From NCBI RefSeq assembly GCF_002102185.1, contig NZ_LQOW01000034.1, positions 1 through 64,000 on the forward strand: a DNA stretch of 64,000 nt, written 5' to 3'. A program made the translations under genes and the position numbers. Below the pieces are notes generated by a model, which searched no databases, was not told the origin of the DNA, and saw nothing but the letters and a program-made list of their open reading frames with translations. Positions within the stretch are counted from its first letter, which is position 1; every line of letters begins with the position of its first letter. Positions 27,977-37,441 of this stretch are shown piece by piece. The DNA comes from Mycobacterium fragae. Lineage in GTDB: Bacteria; Actinomycetota; Actinomycetes; Mycobacteriales; Mycobacteriaceae.

Positions 27977-29359
27977 ATGCCGGAAGGCGTGTTTGGACGT
28001 AGCGACGCCGAGATCGACCTGTTAGTGCGCGGCATGCGGTCGGGGATCGCGGTTGTGGGCTTCGGGTACATCGGCACGGTGATTGGTGCGGTCCTGGCTG
28101 ATCGCGGCTGGCCGGTGACGGGGATCGACGTGAGACAGAACGTCGTCGACGAGATCAACCTGGGCAAGACCACCGTGCCTGAGCCGGGGCTCAACGAGCT
28201 GGTGTCCAACAACGTACGAGTCGGTCGGCTTCGCGCCACGACCGATTTCCGCGCCCTCGCGGAAAATGACTTCGTCATTGTGACCGTCGGTACGCCGCTC
28301 GGTCCGGACTTCGAGCCCATCGTTGACGACATCAAGTCAGCGGCGCGGGCGGTTGGGGAACACCTGCATCCCGGCCACCTCGTCATCCTCAAGAGCACGG
28401 TCCCGCCAGACACCACCGAAAATCTCTTCCGGCCGATTGTTGAAGAAACCTCAGGGCTGCGGGCCGGGGTCGACTTCGGGTTGGCGTTCTGCCCTGAGAG
28501 GCTCGCCGAGGGCCAAGCCATCCACGAGCTGATGTCGATTCCGATTGTCATCGGTGCTGTCGATGAGCGCAGCGCTCGCGCCTGCTCCACACTGTGGCGA
28601 CACGCGCTGGGAGTGGACTCCATCGTCGTCGACGATCCGCGCACCGCCGAGATGGTCAAGCTTGCCGACAACGTCTGGATCGACCTCAATGTCGCGCTCG
28701 CGAACGAACTCGCCAAGGTGTGCGACGGGCTCGGCATGGACGTACTCCAGGTCATTGAAGCCGCGAACACGATGCCCAAGGTCAACCAGAATGTGAACAT
28801 CTTGAGGCCGAGTATGGGCGTCGGTGGCTACTGCTTGACGAAGGATCCGTGGTTCGTCAACCATCTGGGGCAGTCCCTTGGCTTGGACCTGGCGATTCCG
28901 CGGACCTCGAGGACTGTCAACGACACGATGCCGGCCTACACCTACGGGCTGCTCAAGCAGCTACTCGCCGAACAGGGAAAGGCGATCGAGACCAGCCGGA
29001 TCGCGGTTCTGGGCATCGCGTTCAAGAACAACACCGGCGATTGCCGACTCACACCCACCAAGTACGTCGTCGCCTTGTTGGAGGAGTCCGGCTGTGACCT
29101 TTCGGTCCATGATCCATGGGTGGGCGCCGAGGAAGCCGCGACCGTGACGAAGATCCCGCTGACCGCAGACATCGAGACAGCGGTCGAGGGTGCCGATGCC
29201 TTGGTGGTCCTCGCGGGCCACCGCCAGTTCCAACAGATCCCTCTGGCCCGGCTCGCGAACCTGGTGGCGGCCAGGTGCGTTTTTCTCGATGGACGCAACA
29301 GCTTCGATCCAGCGGCAGTGCGCGCCGCCGGCTTCGTCTACAAAGGGATTGGCCGGTAG
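27977..29359 (+). CDS. Nucleotide-sugar dehydrogenase (WecC/UGD family)
   Basis: 460 residues. The NAD loop is VGFGYIGTVIGAVLADRG, followed by VGTPLG, LKSTVPPDTT, and FCPERLAEG, which is the WecC-type signature. The catalytic cysteine is in GVGGYCLTKDPWF. This set resembles UDP-N-acetylhexosamine/UDP-hexose dehydrogenases more than the UGD at 14394. The start at 27977 is placed right after the duplicated leader. It forms a pair with the SDR gene that begins 2 nt after its stop. Together they would make a uronic acid or, after decarboxylation/epimerisation, a modified sugar donor. The hexose substrate is not certain. Confidence 0.9.
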   Translation: MPEGVFGRSDAEIDLLVRGMRSGIAVVGFGYIGTVIGAVLADRGWPVTGIDVRQNVVDEINLGKTTVPEPGLNELVSNNVRVGRLRATTDFRALAENDFVIVTVGTPLGPDFEPIVDDIKSAARAVGEHLHPGHLVILKSTVPPDTTENLFRPIVEETSGLRAGVDFGLAFCPERLAEGQAIHELMSIPIVIGAVDERSARACSTLWRHALGVDSIVVDDPRTAEMVKLADNVWIDLNVALANELAKVCDGLGMDVLQVIEAANTMPKVNQNVNILRPSMGVGGYCLTKDPWFVNHLGQSLGLDLAIPRTSRTVNDTMPAYTYGLLKQLLAEQGKAIETSRIAVLGIAFKNNTGDCRLTPTKYVVALLEESGCDLSVHDPWVGAEEAATVTKIPLTADIETAVEGADALVVLAGHRQFQQIPLARLANLVAARCVFLDGRNSFDPAAVRAAGFVYKGIGR

Positions 29360-29361
29360 CT

Positions 29362-30363
29362 ATGTCGAATGTCGTCGTAACAGGCGGCTATGGCTTCATC
29401 GGATCGCACTTGGTCTCCGCGTTGCTGGACCGCGGAGACTCGGTCACCGTATTCGACTTCGCCAAGAACACCCGCGACACCAGCATCGACTTCGACCGGC
29501 ACCCCAACTTCCGGTTCGTGCCCGGCGATGTCACCGATATCAGTGCGCTCGAAACAGCGCTGACTGCCGGCGTCGACACGGTGTTTCACCTGGCGGCGAT
29601 CGTCGGCGTCAGAAACTATCTCGACGATCCGCTTCGGGTTCTCGATGTCAACGTGACCGGCACGCGCAACGTCCTCGAGCTGAGCCATCGCCACGGAATA
29701 CGCGTGGTGTTCGCCAGCACGTCTGAGGTGTTCGGGAAAAACCCGAACCCACCGTTCGCCGAGGACGACGACCGCGTCCTCGGTTCGACAAGGACCGCGC
29801 GGTGGAGCTACAGCACCAGCAAGGCCATGGCCGAGCATCTCGTCTTCGCGATGCATACGGCCCGAGCGCTGCCGGTGACGGTGGTTCGCTACTTCAACGT
29901 CTACGGCCCGCGGCAGTCTCCGATATTCGTGATCTCGCAGAGCATTCACCGGATCCTCAATGGCCACCCGCCGTTGCTCTACGATTCCGGCGACCAGACA
30001 CGCTGCTTTACCTACGTCGACGACGCCATCGCCGGTACCTTGCTTGCGTCCGAGAGCAACGCGGCAATCGGTGAGGCCTTCAATATTGGGAGCATGACCG
30101 AGACGTCCGTACGTGACGCTGTCGCGTTGGCGCTGAAGATCGCGAATGTCGACTCGGTCTCTAGCGCCGAAGCTGTTGATACCGCAGCGCAGTATGGGGC
30201 CAGTTATGAGGACATCCCTCGTCGTATCCCCGACTCGACCAAAGCGCAGCGGGAGCTGGGATGGCGCCTCCAGGTTGACATCGAAGAAGGGATCCGCCGT
30301 ACCATCGATTGGGCGCGCGCCAACCCGTGGTACCTCAAAGAACCCGCGGGGAACCAGCCGTAA
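29362..30363 (+). CDS. NAD-dependent epimerase/dehydratase (extended SDR)
   Basis: 333 residues with NAD loop TGGYGFIGSHL, a catalytic segment with ASTSEVFGKN, the pair YSTSK, and RYFNVYGPRQ. The start lies 2 nt after the dehydrogenase stop, so translation is coupled. It likely epimerises or decarboxylates the uronic-acid nucleotide made by its partner. The C-terminal motif pattern fits UDP-glucuronate 4-epimerase/decarboxylase relatives but does not separate them. It is the second complete dehydrogenase-plus-SDR module in the window. The region after its stop is a remnant-filled spacer. Confidence 0.87.
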   Translation: MSNVVVTGGYGFIGSHLVSALLDRGDSVTVFDFAKNTRDTSIDFDRHPNFRFVPGDVTDISALETALTAGVDTVFHLAAIVGVRNYLDDPLRVLDVNVTGTRNVLELSHRHGIRVVFASTSEVFGKNPNPPFAEDDDRVLGSTRTARWSYSTSKAMAEHLVFAMHTARALPVTVVRYFNVYGPRQSPIFVISQSIHRILNGHPPLLYDSGDQTRCFTYVDDAIAGTLLASESNAAIGEAFNIGSMTETSVRDAVALALKIANVDSVSSAEAVDTAAQYGASYEDIPRRIPDSTKAQRELGWRLQVDIEEGIRRTIDWARANPWYLKEPAGNQP

Positions 30364-30469
30364 CGCAGCAGATGAGCCCGGAACCGGTTGTGCGACTAGA
30401 CAACGCGCACCGCGATGGACAAGCAGGCCAAGGCCAATCCGGGGTTCGCGGGATAAACGAGACCTGCTT

Positions 30470-30775
30470 TGGTCAGTGGTAGCCATGATCCGGCATGCTG
30501 ATTCCTCAGCAAGCCAGTCTAATTGGGACGCGCATGTATCGCTGGGTGACGAAATCCCGCTACCGAGGTATCCAAGGTGATCGTGTTTGGCCCGTCGATC
30601 ACGCGCACGCGGCCGGGCGGCGCCATCGATGGCGCTCCGTCGGATAAGAACCTGCGCAACGAGGCCGGGTTGTTGTGATTGTCCATCACCCAGACGAGTT
30701 GAGCATTCAGCTGCCCGGCCAATGGCCCGACCGCGGCGCGAAGCCTGCGAGATGCCTCCGATTGATCTTCGCCAG
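30470..30775 (-). pseudogene. Rv0805/CpdA-type phosphodiesterase remnant (repeat unit 2)
   Basis: The minus strand reads LNAQLVWVMDNHNNPASLRRFLS, then APSMAP and RVRVIDG, ending TLDTSVAGF. These match Rv0805 at the VMGNHDD metal-binding loop and the following strand. The key GNHDD has become DNHNN, and the protein is truncated at both ends, so it cannot be an active enzyme. Same ancestry as the units at 12495 and 27770. Confidence 0.75.
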
Positions 30776-30809
30776 TCAAATCACCGTTGATGACAATGAC
30801 ATGAACGCT

Positions 30810-30944
30810 TGCCCAAAACTTCTGGATTTCAGGTTGGTTGCGCAGGGGGGTATCGGGTTAAACTGCCAGGCGGCTTAGCCAGGGGCGGGGCGGCCGCTTT
30901 CATTTCGCAGAACGCGCACGACAAGTGAAGAGCTAGGACCCGCG
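30810..30944 (+). promoter_or_regulatory. Duplicated leader/promoter of glycosyltransferase 2
   Basis: Contains the CCCAAAACTTCTGG block, a -10 candidate TAAACT at 30859-30864, and the CTTTCATTTCGC block ~45 bases before the start codon. It is shared with the leaders at 12840 and 27850. Confidence 0.45.
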
Positions 30945-32213
30945 ATGAGATTTGTGCTGGCAAGCTATGGAACTCGCGGCGATGTCGAGCCCTGTGTAGC
31001 TGTCGGTCGTGAGCTGCTGCGCAGAGGACACGACGTCCGCATGGCAGTCCTGCCCGAGCTGGTTGGTTTCGTCGAGTCGGCCGGGCTTGCGGCGGTCGGC
31101 TACCGGCTGGAACTGCAGACCATTGCGGAAGTGGGGCGCGACTTCTGGACATGTTTCTTCCGCCACCCCTGGAGAATCCGGAAGCTGATCCGGTTGTCGC
31201 GCGAAACTTCCGAGCTCACTGTCCAGTGCTGGGAGGAGATCAGCAGGACGCTGACGTCGCTGGCCGACGGCGCCGACCTGCTGTTCACCGGTCTGGCTTT
31301 CGAGGCTCCCGCTGCCGATGTCGCGGAGTATTACGACATTCCATTGGCCGCGCTGCATTACTTCCCGCTGCGGGCCAATGGACAGCTCCTTCCATTTTTG
31401 CCGGCGCCGTTGACCCGCGCCGCCATGACGGTTTTCGAGTGGTTGACTTGGCGCGGAGCAAAGAAGGTCGACGACGCGCAGCGTCGTGAACTGGGCCTGC
31501 CGAAGGCAACGGGCCCATCGTCGCGACGGATCGCAGAGCGCGGATCGCTGGAACTTCAGGCCTATGACGAGGTGTGCTTTCCCGGGCTGGCAGCCGAATG
31601 GGCGAAATGGGATGGCCGACGGCCCTTTGTCGGCGCGCTGACGATGGAGCTGCCAACCGACGCCGATGAGGAGGTCGCGTCGTGGATTGCCGCGGGAACA
31701 CCGCCGATTTGCTTCGGGTTTGGCAGCACGCCGGTCGAATCTCCGGCCGACGTGATCGCCATGATCAGCGCGGCCTGCGCGCAGTTAGGCGAGCGTGCGT
31801 TGGTTTGCTCCGGCTGGACTGACTTCGGTCACGTCCCCGATTCCGGGCACGTCAAGGTTGTGGGCGCGGTGAATTACGCGTCGACCTTTCCGGCCTGCCG
31901 CGCGGTCGTGCACCACGGGGGTGCGGGCACCACGGCCATAGGCCTGCGCGCCGGCGTCCCCCAGCTGATCCTTTCGACATTGCCCGATCAGCCGATCTGG
32001 GCGGCTCAGCTCAAACGACTGAAAGTTGGCTCTGGACGGCGCTTTTCGACCACTACCCGGGAATCGCTGGTCGCGGACCTGCGCGCCATCCTGGCCCCGC
32101 AATATGTGACTCGGGCCCGCGAGATCGCCACCCGGATGACCAAACCCGCCGAAAGCGTTGCGGCCGCCGCTGATCTTGTGGAAAATTTCGCCCGCCTAAG
32201 GCGTGTTGGCTGA
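30945..32213 (+). CDS. GPL-type family-1 glycosyltransferase (copy 2)
   Basis: 422 residues. It starts MRFVLASYGTRGDVEP. The donor-binding region has FGFGSTPVES and HHGGAGTTAIGLRAGVP. It is collinear with the other four copies over the whole length. Differences cluster in residues ~60-190, the acceptor side, which fits a distinct acceptor. The C-terminus ends ENFARLRRVG, as in copies 3 and 5. It presumably adds one sugar of the peptide-linked glycan. Confidence 0.92.
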   Translation: MRFVLASYGTRGDVEPCVAVGRELLRRGHDVRMAVLPELVGFVESAGLAAVGYRLELQTIAEVGRDFWTCFFRHPWRIRKLIRLSRETSELTVQCWEEISRTLTSLADGADLLFTGLAFEAPAADVAEYYDIPLAALHYFPLRANGQLLPFLPAPLTRAAMTVFEWLTWRGAKKVDDAQRRELGLPKATGPSSRRIAERGSLELQAYDEVCFPGLAAEWAKWDGRRPFVGALTMELPTDADEEVASWIAAGTPPICFGFGSTPVESPADVIAMISAACAQLGERALVCSGWTDFGHVPDSGHVKVVGAVNYASTFPACRAVVHHGGAGTTAIGLRAGVPQLILSTLPDQPIWAAQLKRLKVGSGRRFSTTTRESLVADLRAILAPQYVTRAREIATRMTKPAESVAAAADLVENFARLRRVG

Positions 32214-32703
32214 TCGGTGATGCGGGCCGCCGGTGACCGGCGCAGGCCAACTCTGGCAGGATTGTCTGGGCGTGGGTCTTCGGATCGCCGCTGCGCCGCC
32301 TTAAGGATTGCGGCGGCGTCGTGTCCCGGCGAGTTGCCCTGCCTTCGTGATCATCATCGCGTTGTCACGCTACAGCGGCAGAGACGGAAGCCACACCATC
32401 TCGCACGCGAACTAGTAGCTACTTCTTCGGGTCGAAGGTTCACTCGCGCCATCGGCCGCCTCATCGGGTGGAGAACATTGTTCGTCAGACCGGTCTGGCA
32501 TCCCGAGAGTTATTACTATTGCTACATGAAACCGACGACCGTCCTGCCTGCTCGACACTCATCGAATTCGGCGCCTTGCGAGCAGACAGGTCTTCGCTTC
32601 ATTTGCGCTTCAGACCTCAGGCCGCGCGCGTATCGGTACGCCCGCGGATTGCACGTATGCCACACGTTTTCGTGGCGACCAATTCCTCGTTGAGGGCAGC
32701 CAA
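32214..32703. other. Intergenic stretch without a supported gene
   Basis: 490 bases between glycosyltransferase 2 and the methyltransferase gene. The right half has lower GC than the neighbouring genes. No start, ribosome site or family motif supports an ORF. It probably holds the promoter of the methyltransferase at 32704. Confidence 0.4.
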
Positions 32704-33684
32704 GTGAAGGAGGTCACCAAAAGTTGCCAATTGTGCGGATCTATTGGCCCCCATCAAACCATTGTAGTTCGTGAGATGCAGTTTGGAACCCGAGAGCCGT
32801 TTGAATACTTTAGCTGTGCTGCGTGCGAAACGTTGCAGATTGTAAATCCGCTCGAGGGTGATGAGCTCATGCGCCATTATCCGCCAAATTACCACGCCTA
32901 CAACGTTTCAGCTCAGCCGAGGGCCCTCCGATGGCTGATTGCGCAGCACGACCGCTTTAAGTTGCATACTGGCGGTGGGCTGGTCGGCGCCCTCATAGCG
33001 AAGCCCTTGCCGGAAGGTATCGTCCACGCTGTCGCCGGAGGCGACGCCGTCAGAATGCTGGGCCAGCTAGCGCTTGAACGCGATGCGCGAATCCTGGATG
33101 TCGGCTGTGGTGGTGGCGCGCTGCTTGACCGGTTGGCCAGCGTTGGATTCAACAACTTGTCTGGCGCTGATCCATTCATCGCGGCCGATGGCGAGACGCC
33201 CTTAGGGGTGCCACTGATGAAGCGATATTTGCGTGAAGTGACTGGCGAATTCGAACTGATTATGTTCAATCATTCGCTGGAACACATTCCCGACCCGGTC
33301 GCGACACTTAAGGTCGCATACGAGAAGCTCGCTGCTGGAGCCATTTGCTTGGTTCGCCTGCCGACCACCTCATCCGAAGCGTGGACTACCTATGGCACGC
33401 ACTGGGTACAGATCGACGCGCCTCGGCACGTCGTTATACCTTCACGACGAGGAATGGCGATTGCAGCTGATAGGGCCGGGCTACGAGTGGAGATGACGTT
33501 TGATGATTCGACTTTAGGTCAATTTATCGGGAGCGAAGCCTACCGGCGTGATGTTGCGCTCACCGAGCCCAAAATTCTTCGGATGTTCGGACCCAAGCGA
33601 ATCTGGGACTGGGAAAAGCACGCAGAACGGCTCAATCGCCAGGGCCGTGGTGACCAGACGGGTTTCGTCTTACGAGCCAAATGA
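32704..33684 (+). CDS. Class I SAM methyltransferase with N-terminal zinc ribbon
   Basis: 326 residues. The N-terminal CQLCG and CAAC pair forms a putative zinc ribbon. The SAM loop is ILDVGCGGGALLDRL near residue 130, and FNHSLEHIPDP is a typical Methyltransf_23-type post-motif. The family is common in surface-polysaccharide loci and methylates sugars or glycan ends. The start is GTG/ATG-type at 32704 with AGCCAAGTG context. Codon use is less GC-rich than in the glycosyltransferases, suggesting separate acquisition. The target cannot be stated. Confidence 0.83.
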   Translation: MKEVTKSCQLCGSIGPHQTIVVREMQFGTREPFEYFSCAACETLQIVNPLEGDELMRHYPPNYHAYNVSAQPRALRWLIAQHDRFKLHTGGGLVGALIAKPLPEGIVHAVAGGDAVRMLGQLALERDARILDVGCGGGALLDRLASVGFNNLSGADPFIAADGETPLGVPLMKRYLREVTGEFELIMFNHSLEHIPDPVATLKVAYEKLAAGAICLVRLPTTSSEAWTTYGTHWVQIDAPRHVVIPSRRGMAIAADRAGLRVEMTFDDSTLGQFIGSEAYRRDVALTEPKILRMFGPKRIWDWEKHAERLNRQGRGDQTGFVLRAK

Positions 33685-33736
33685 GGAAGGTGGGAAAACT
33701 GGCGCCGCACCAAGCCGCCGGCCCTTCGCCACCAGC

Positions 33737-34543
33737 TCATGGGCTGCCGATGCCGATGCCAATGCCGTTGGCCAGCATCGAGACTCCAACCACTGCGAAG
33801 ATGGCTACCAGGATCTGCCGACGGTGAGCCCGCGCCCAATCGTGCACCAGTCGCACTGCCGCTAGGGTTTTCGCAGGCGTGGTCAGATAGCCGACGAGGA
33901 CGATCTCGATAACCGCAAGCATCCCGACGACGAACGCAATGGTCGCGCTGACCTGCGCGCCGATCGCGGCTCCCGATGCCGCGACGATAGCGAGTAGGAG
34001 CAGAACCCCTTCGAGCGGTGGCCCCGATGCGAGGCCGATCACCAACGCGACCCACAACGATCCGTTCTCCCACGCATTGCGGGCGCGCGCGAACAGCCGC
34101 CGAATCGCAGACTGGCCCACCATCGGGCGATCCTGCCCGTGGCCGAGCAGCCGCGAGATCGCGGTCGGTGTCTTCGAGTCCAGCACCAGGGTCGACGTAT
34201 TACCGCCCGCTGTCGGCAGCTGCGCACGCTGACGCGCCCAGGAGCGCACTGCAATCAGCGCGGCGATCGATAGCGCGAGCACACCGAAGGCAATTTGAAT
34301 GTGCCGGACGGTGGAGCTCGTCGTCGGGGTGTCCAAATGTTGCCTGAAAGAACTGAACATCTGTGTGGAATTCAGCACCGTCAGTGGAACCACCAGTGTG
34401 GGAATACACGCTGTCAGGCTGCCGATCCCGTAGGCGAGCAGGTTTTGCACCGGCCGTTGCCGGGAGATCACCAGAAGGGTGATGCCGAGCCGCACCGGAT
34501 CTAGCGCCACCAGAAGCCCCAGCCCCAGCACCAAGCCCAACAT
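33737..34543 (-). CDS. gap: Gap-like membrane protein (GPL/sulfolipid addressing family), copy 1
   Basis: 268 residues from MLGLVLGLGLLVALDPVRLG, with about six membrane segments and a hydrophilic loop (residues ~115-165). Membership of the Gap/Sap family is supported by LVISRQRPVQNLLAYGIG and the tail WARAHRRQILVAIFAVVGVSML. Gap is a small inner-membrane protein needed for export of GPLs to the mycobacterial surface. The start is set at 34543, because the open frame to 34984 lacks membrane character. A paralogue lies at 44626 and a remnant at 36245. It is divergent from the WS/DGAT-like gene at 34875. Confidence 0.86.
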   Translation of the reverse strand: MLGLVLGLGLLVALDPVRLGITLLVISRQRPVQNLLAYGIGSLTACIPTLVVPLTVLNSTQMFSSFRQHLDTPTTSSTVRHIQIAFGVLALSIAALIAVRSWARQRAQLPTAGGNTSTLVLDSKTPTAISRLLGHGQDRPMVGQSAIRRLFARARNAWENGSLWVALVIGLASGPPLEGVLLLLAIVAASGAAIGAQVSATIAFVVGMLAVIEIVLVGYLTTPAKTLAAVRLVHDWARAHRRQILVAIFAVVGVSMLANGIGIGIGSP

Positions 34544-34874
34544 GGCCGGAACCTTACCGTGTTGGCTTTGTCTGATGGTTCCTTTCAAGGCGTCCCTGGG
34601 TGGTCCTGGGCCAGCTGGCCCATGATCCCGTTGGGGGCACGAGAGCATCGGGCGTGCGGCCTTCGGCACCTGGCTCACGTGCCCCAATTGCGCTTCGCGT
34701 CGCCTTGCGGTTGCCTTCGGCCGGCCTCGACAACTGATTGCGTACTCGGTCATTATCATCTGTACTTCAAACCGAGGGTTGGACCCCAACCTGTCCCGGG
34801 TGACGTGCGGTTGCGATGTCATCGGAGGGTGAGACCGGGTTCTACGCATAGTGTCAGAATTGCGGTCAGGAAAA
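34544..34874. other. Divergent promoter region between gap and acyltransferase
   Basis: 330 bases. A GCCTTGCGGTTGCCTTCGGCC-like block at ~34700 also occurs upstream of the second gap gene near 45445, so the regions share ancestry. No gene seen. Confidence 0.4.
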
Positions 34875-36197
34875 ATGGACAACGTACTCGATCCCGTCGA
34901 CCAGAGCATGTTTGACCTCGGGCGAGCGGTAGGCGTCACGATCGTGCCGCAGGGTGTCTGGGTGTACAACCGTGCGATCGACATCGACGGTCTGCGGCGG
35001 TTCCATGACCATCTTCAGCGGGGACGGTTATCCCGCCGCATCGAGCGGTCACCATTGTGGTTCGGCCGCCACCGCTGGGTATCGCCCAATGGCTCATCCG
35101 CGATTGAGATCGTCGCGTCGGCCCGACCGCGCGAAGAATTCAACGCCTGGCTCAACGAGCAGGCCAACACCCCACTGGATTGCGAGCAGGGCCCCGTATG
35201 GCACCTTGCGGTGCTCCCGTTCACCGATGGCGGAGCCGGGGTGAGCTTGGTCATCCCACATTGCGTCACGGATGGGCTCGGGCTGTTGGAGGCGCTGGAG
35301 GATGCCGCGTTTGGCCGCGCCGACCCGATCAGTTGGCCGGCCGCCGCATCGCGGCGGCGGTGGCAGGCCTTGCGTGAGGACGCGCGCCAAACCGTGCGCG
35401 ACACCCCCGCTATCGGCCGCGCTGTCGTCGCGTCAGTACGGTTGGCCCGGAGTAGCCGCAATGGTGCCCGCGCTGCCGCCCCGCCGCCTACCGCGCCCCT
35501 TGCACTGCAGGCCGGCGTCGACGAACCCATCGCGACCCCTTTGGCGACGATTTTCGTCGACGCCGACGAGTGGGACGCCCGCGCACAATCAATCGGCGGG
35601 ACCAGCAACGCGCTGCTTGTGGGATTGGCGGCCCACCTCGCCCAACGAAGGGGAAGGGTGACCGCAGACGGCCTGGTCACTATCAGGATCCCGGTCAACG
35701 AGCGCACCGCCGGCGATACTCGCGGCAACGCGGTCGGCAATGTCGACATCACGGTCGATCCCGCGTCTGCGACGACGGACCTACGCGAGATCCGCGCCGT
35801 AATCAAACAAGGGCTGACTCACCACCTGGAGGTGCCCGACGACGAGCGGGCAATGTGGTCGATCTTTCCCCTGTTGCCTAAGCGGCTCATCAAGTTGCGC
35901 GGCAGCAATGCGACCGGCGTCATCGCAAGCAACCTCGGGGTGATCAACCCGGCCGCCAGCCGGGCAGATGGCACGGAGGCCGACTATTTCGCCGTGCAGA
36001 TGCGCTACGCGGGCGTGACCAAGGCGATGTTGGACCAGTTCGGCGGACTGCAGATTTTGGCGTCGGGAAGAGTGCGCGGACAAGTTTTTGTCATGGCCCT
36101 TGCTTATCAGCCGGGCCGTCCCAATTCGAATGACGGGTTGCTACATGACCTTTCGAGCGCCCTGAAAGACTTCTCGCTCACAAGCACGCATCTTTGA
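34875..36197 (+). CDS. WS/DGAT- or PapA-like acyltransferase (copy 2)
   Basis: 440 residues from MDNVLDPVDQSMFDLG, with AGGA a few bases before the ATG. The active-site motif is PHCVTDG near residue 130, and SNLGVIN is in the C-terminal half. It is collinear with copy 1 at 25330-26721 from DNVLDPVDQ/DNRLALLDQ to the end. It keeps H-x3-D-G but lacks the preceding His, as copy 1 does. Both copies may therefore form a subfamily with a single catalytic His. Acyl acceptor is unknown; a sugar amine or hydroxyl is possible in this locus. Confidence 0.83.
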   Translation: MDNVLDPVDQSMFDLGRAVGVTIVPQGVWVYNRAIDIDGLRRFHDHLQRGRLSRRIERSPLWFGRHRWVSPNGSSAIEIVASARPREEFNAWLNEQANTPLDCEQGPVWHLAVLPFTDGGAGVSLVIPHCVTDGLGLLEALEDAAFGRADPISWPAAASRRRWQALREDARQTVRDTPAIGRAVVASVRLARSSRNGARAAAPPPTAPLALQAGVDEPIATPLATIFVDADEWDARAQSIGGTSNALLVGLAAHLAQRRGRVTADGLVTIRIPVNERTAGDTRGNAVGNVDITVDPASATTDLREIRAVIKQGLTHHLEVPDDERAMWSIFPLLPKRLIKLRGSNATGVIASNLGVINPAASRADGTEADYFAVQMRYAGVTKAMLDQFGGLQILASGRVRGQVFVMALAYQPGRPNSNDGLLHDLSSALKDFSLTSTHL

Positions 36198-36239
36198 GTC
36201 GTCCCCCGAATCACATACTATGGGTGAGCTTCCTTCGGA

Positions 36240-36300
36240 ACCACCCGTACGCGAGAAGGTTTTGCACGGGGCGTGGCCGGGAAATCACGAAGTTCAGACT
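36240..36300 (-). pseudogene. Short remnant of a gap gene
   Basis: The DNA matches both intact gap genes over the stretch coding for VISRPRPMQNLLAY (minus strand), around the GGTTTTGCACGG block. It lies just before the tylF-like gene. This mirrors the gap-tylF arrangement at 44626-45915. Confidence 0.6.
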
Positions 36301-36342
36301 CAGCGGTGGAGTACTGGAGTGGGGCAAAGGGGGTTTTGACCG

Positions 36343-37146
36343 TTGACCGATCTCGACATCCGATCTCTGTATCTCGACTTGCTGCGACGCAATCTAACCA
36401 GATATGGGATGCACGAGCGAATGCCCGCGCGCTGGCCACTGCGGCGACGCCTCCTTCTCAAGGCCTTCAACACCCTCAACCCCATGCTCAGGGGTTTAAG
36501 CCCATTCGGTCAGCGGAAGCGCGACTTGGGTCTGGACTGGCCCGCTAATGCCGAGACGATGATTGGAATGCAGAGACTCACCAGTCTGCAGCATTGCGCT
36601 GAGACGGTACTGGCCGACGACATCCCAGGTGAGCTAGTCGAATGTGGAGTGTGGCGCGGAGGGGCCTGCATCCTGATGCGCGCGGTCCTGGCAGCCTATG
36701 GGGATAAGACCCGACGCGTGTGGCTAGCCGATTCGTTCGAGGGCGTGCCACGCCCGGACACCGCAAATTACAAGGCAGATAAAGGGATTAGGTTGGATCT
36801 GTTTGCGGGCATACTAGGCGTGTCGGAAGCGGAAGTTAGGGCAAACTTCCAGCGCTACGGGCTGTTAGATGACCAGGTCCGCTTTCTTCCTGGTTGGTTC
36901 AAAGACACGCTGCATGATGCCCCGATTGATTGCATCGCCCTGTTAAGGCTTGATGGCGACCTCTACGAATCCACGATGCAAGCGCTCGATGCGCTCTACC
37001 CGCGATTGTCCTCGGGGGGCTTCTGCATCATTGATGACTACATGATCAAGGGGTGTCGGCAAGCGGTTACGGACTACCGCACGAAACATCGAATATCCGC
37101 GGAGATCGTCGACGTAGACGGGAGTGCTGCGCTGTGGCGCAAGTAA
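36343..37146 (+). CDS. TylF/macrocin-type O-methyltransferase
   Basis: 267 residues, full length for the TylF family. ELVECGVWRGGACILMRAVL is the SAM-binding start, followed by WLADSFEGVP, LRLDGDLYESTMQALDALYP and FCIIDDY, where Asp residues bind the metal. The enzyme would O-methylate a sugar hydroxyl in a Mg-dependent way. The start is TTG at 36343; the upstream bases hold a gap remnant. Two decayed copies of the same gene lie at 12060-12320 and 45761-45915, so the family has expanded and shrunk within this locus. Confidence 0.9.
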   Translation: MTDLDIRSLYLDLLRRNLTRYGMHERMPARWPLRRRLLLKAFNTLNPMLRGLSPFGQRKRDLGLDWPANAETMIGMQRLTSLQHCAETVLADDIPGELVECGVWRGGACILMRAVLAAYGDKTRRVWLADSFEGVPRPDTANYKADKGIRLDLFAGILGVSEAEVRANFQRYGLLDDQVRFLPGWFKDTLHDAPIDCIALLRLDGDLYESTMQALDALYPRLSSGGFCIIDDYMIKGCRQAVTDYRTKHRISAEIVDVDGSAALWRK

Positions 37147-37441
37147 CGGAGATCATATCGACGCTCTTCGTCGTCGCACTCGCCCTGAGCAGCGCCGCAA
37201 TTCGCCCATCGCGCGAGTGACCTACCGCATGACCTCCGGCGCGACTACCCAGTCTTCTAGCGCCACAACTGGTTCCAGCTGTATGTCGACCCGGCCACCA
37301 GTCACACAACTTCGACGGGAATACCTGATGCTGTAGGCGTGATATCGGATGCGCTGGGCAGTCGCCCGTCATGGAAACCCAACCCGCAGCACCTGAGCCG
37401 TTCCCGCTCGTCGACCCGGGTCAGCTGCTAGCATCCGGTCC

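Noticed and set aside
37147..37441. Small ORF between tylF and the Gfo/Idh gene
   Set aside because: No motif and no conserved start; probably spacer and promoter DNA.
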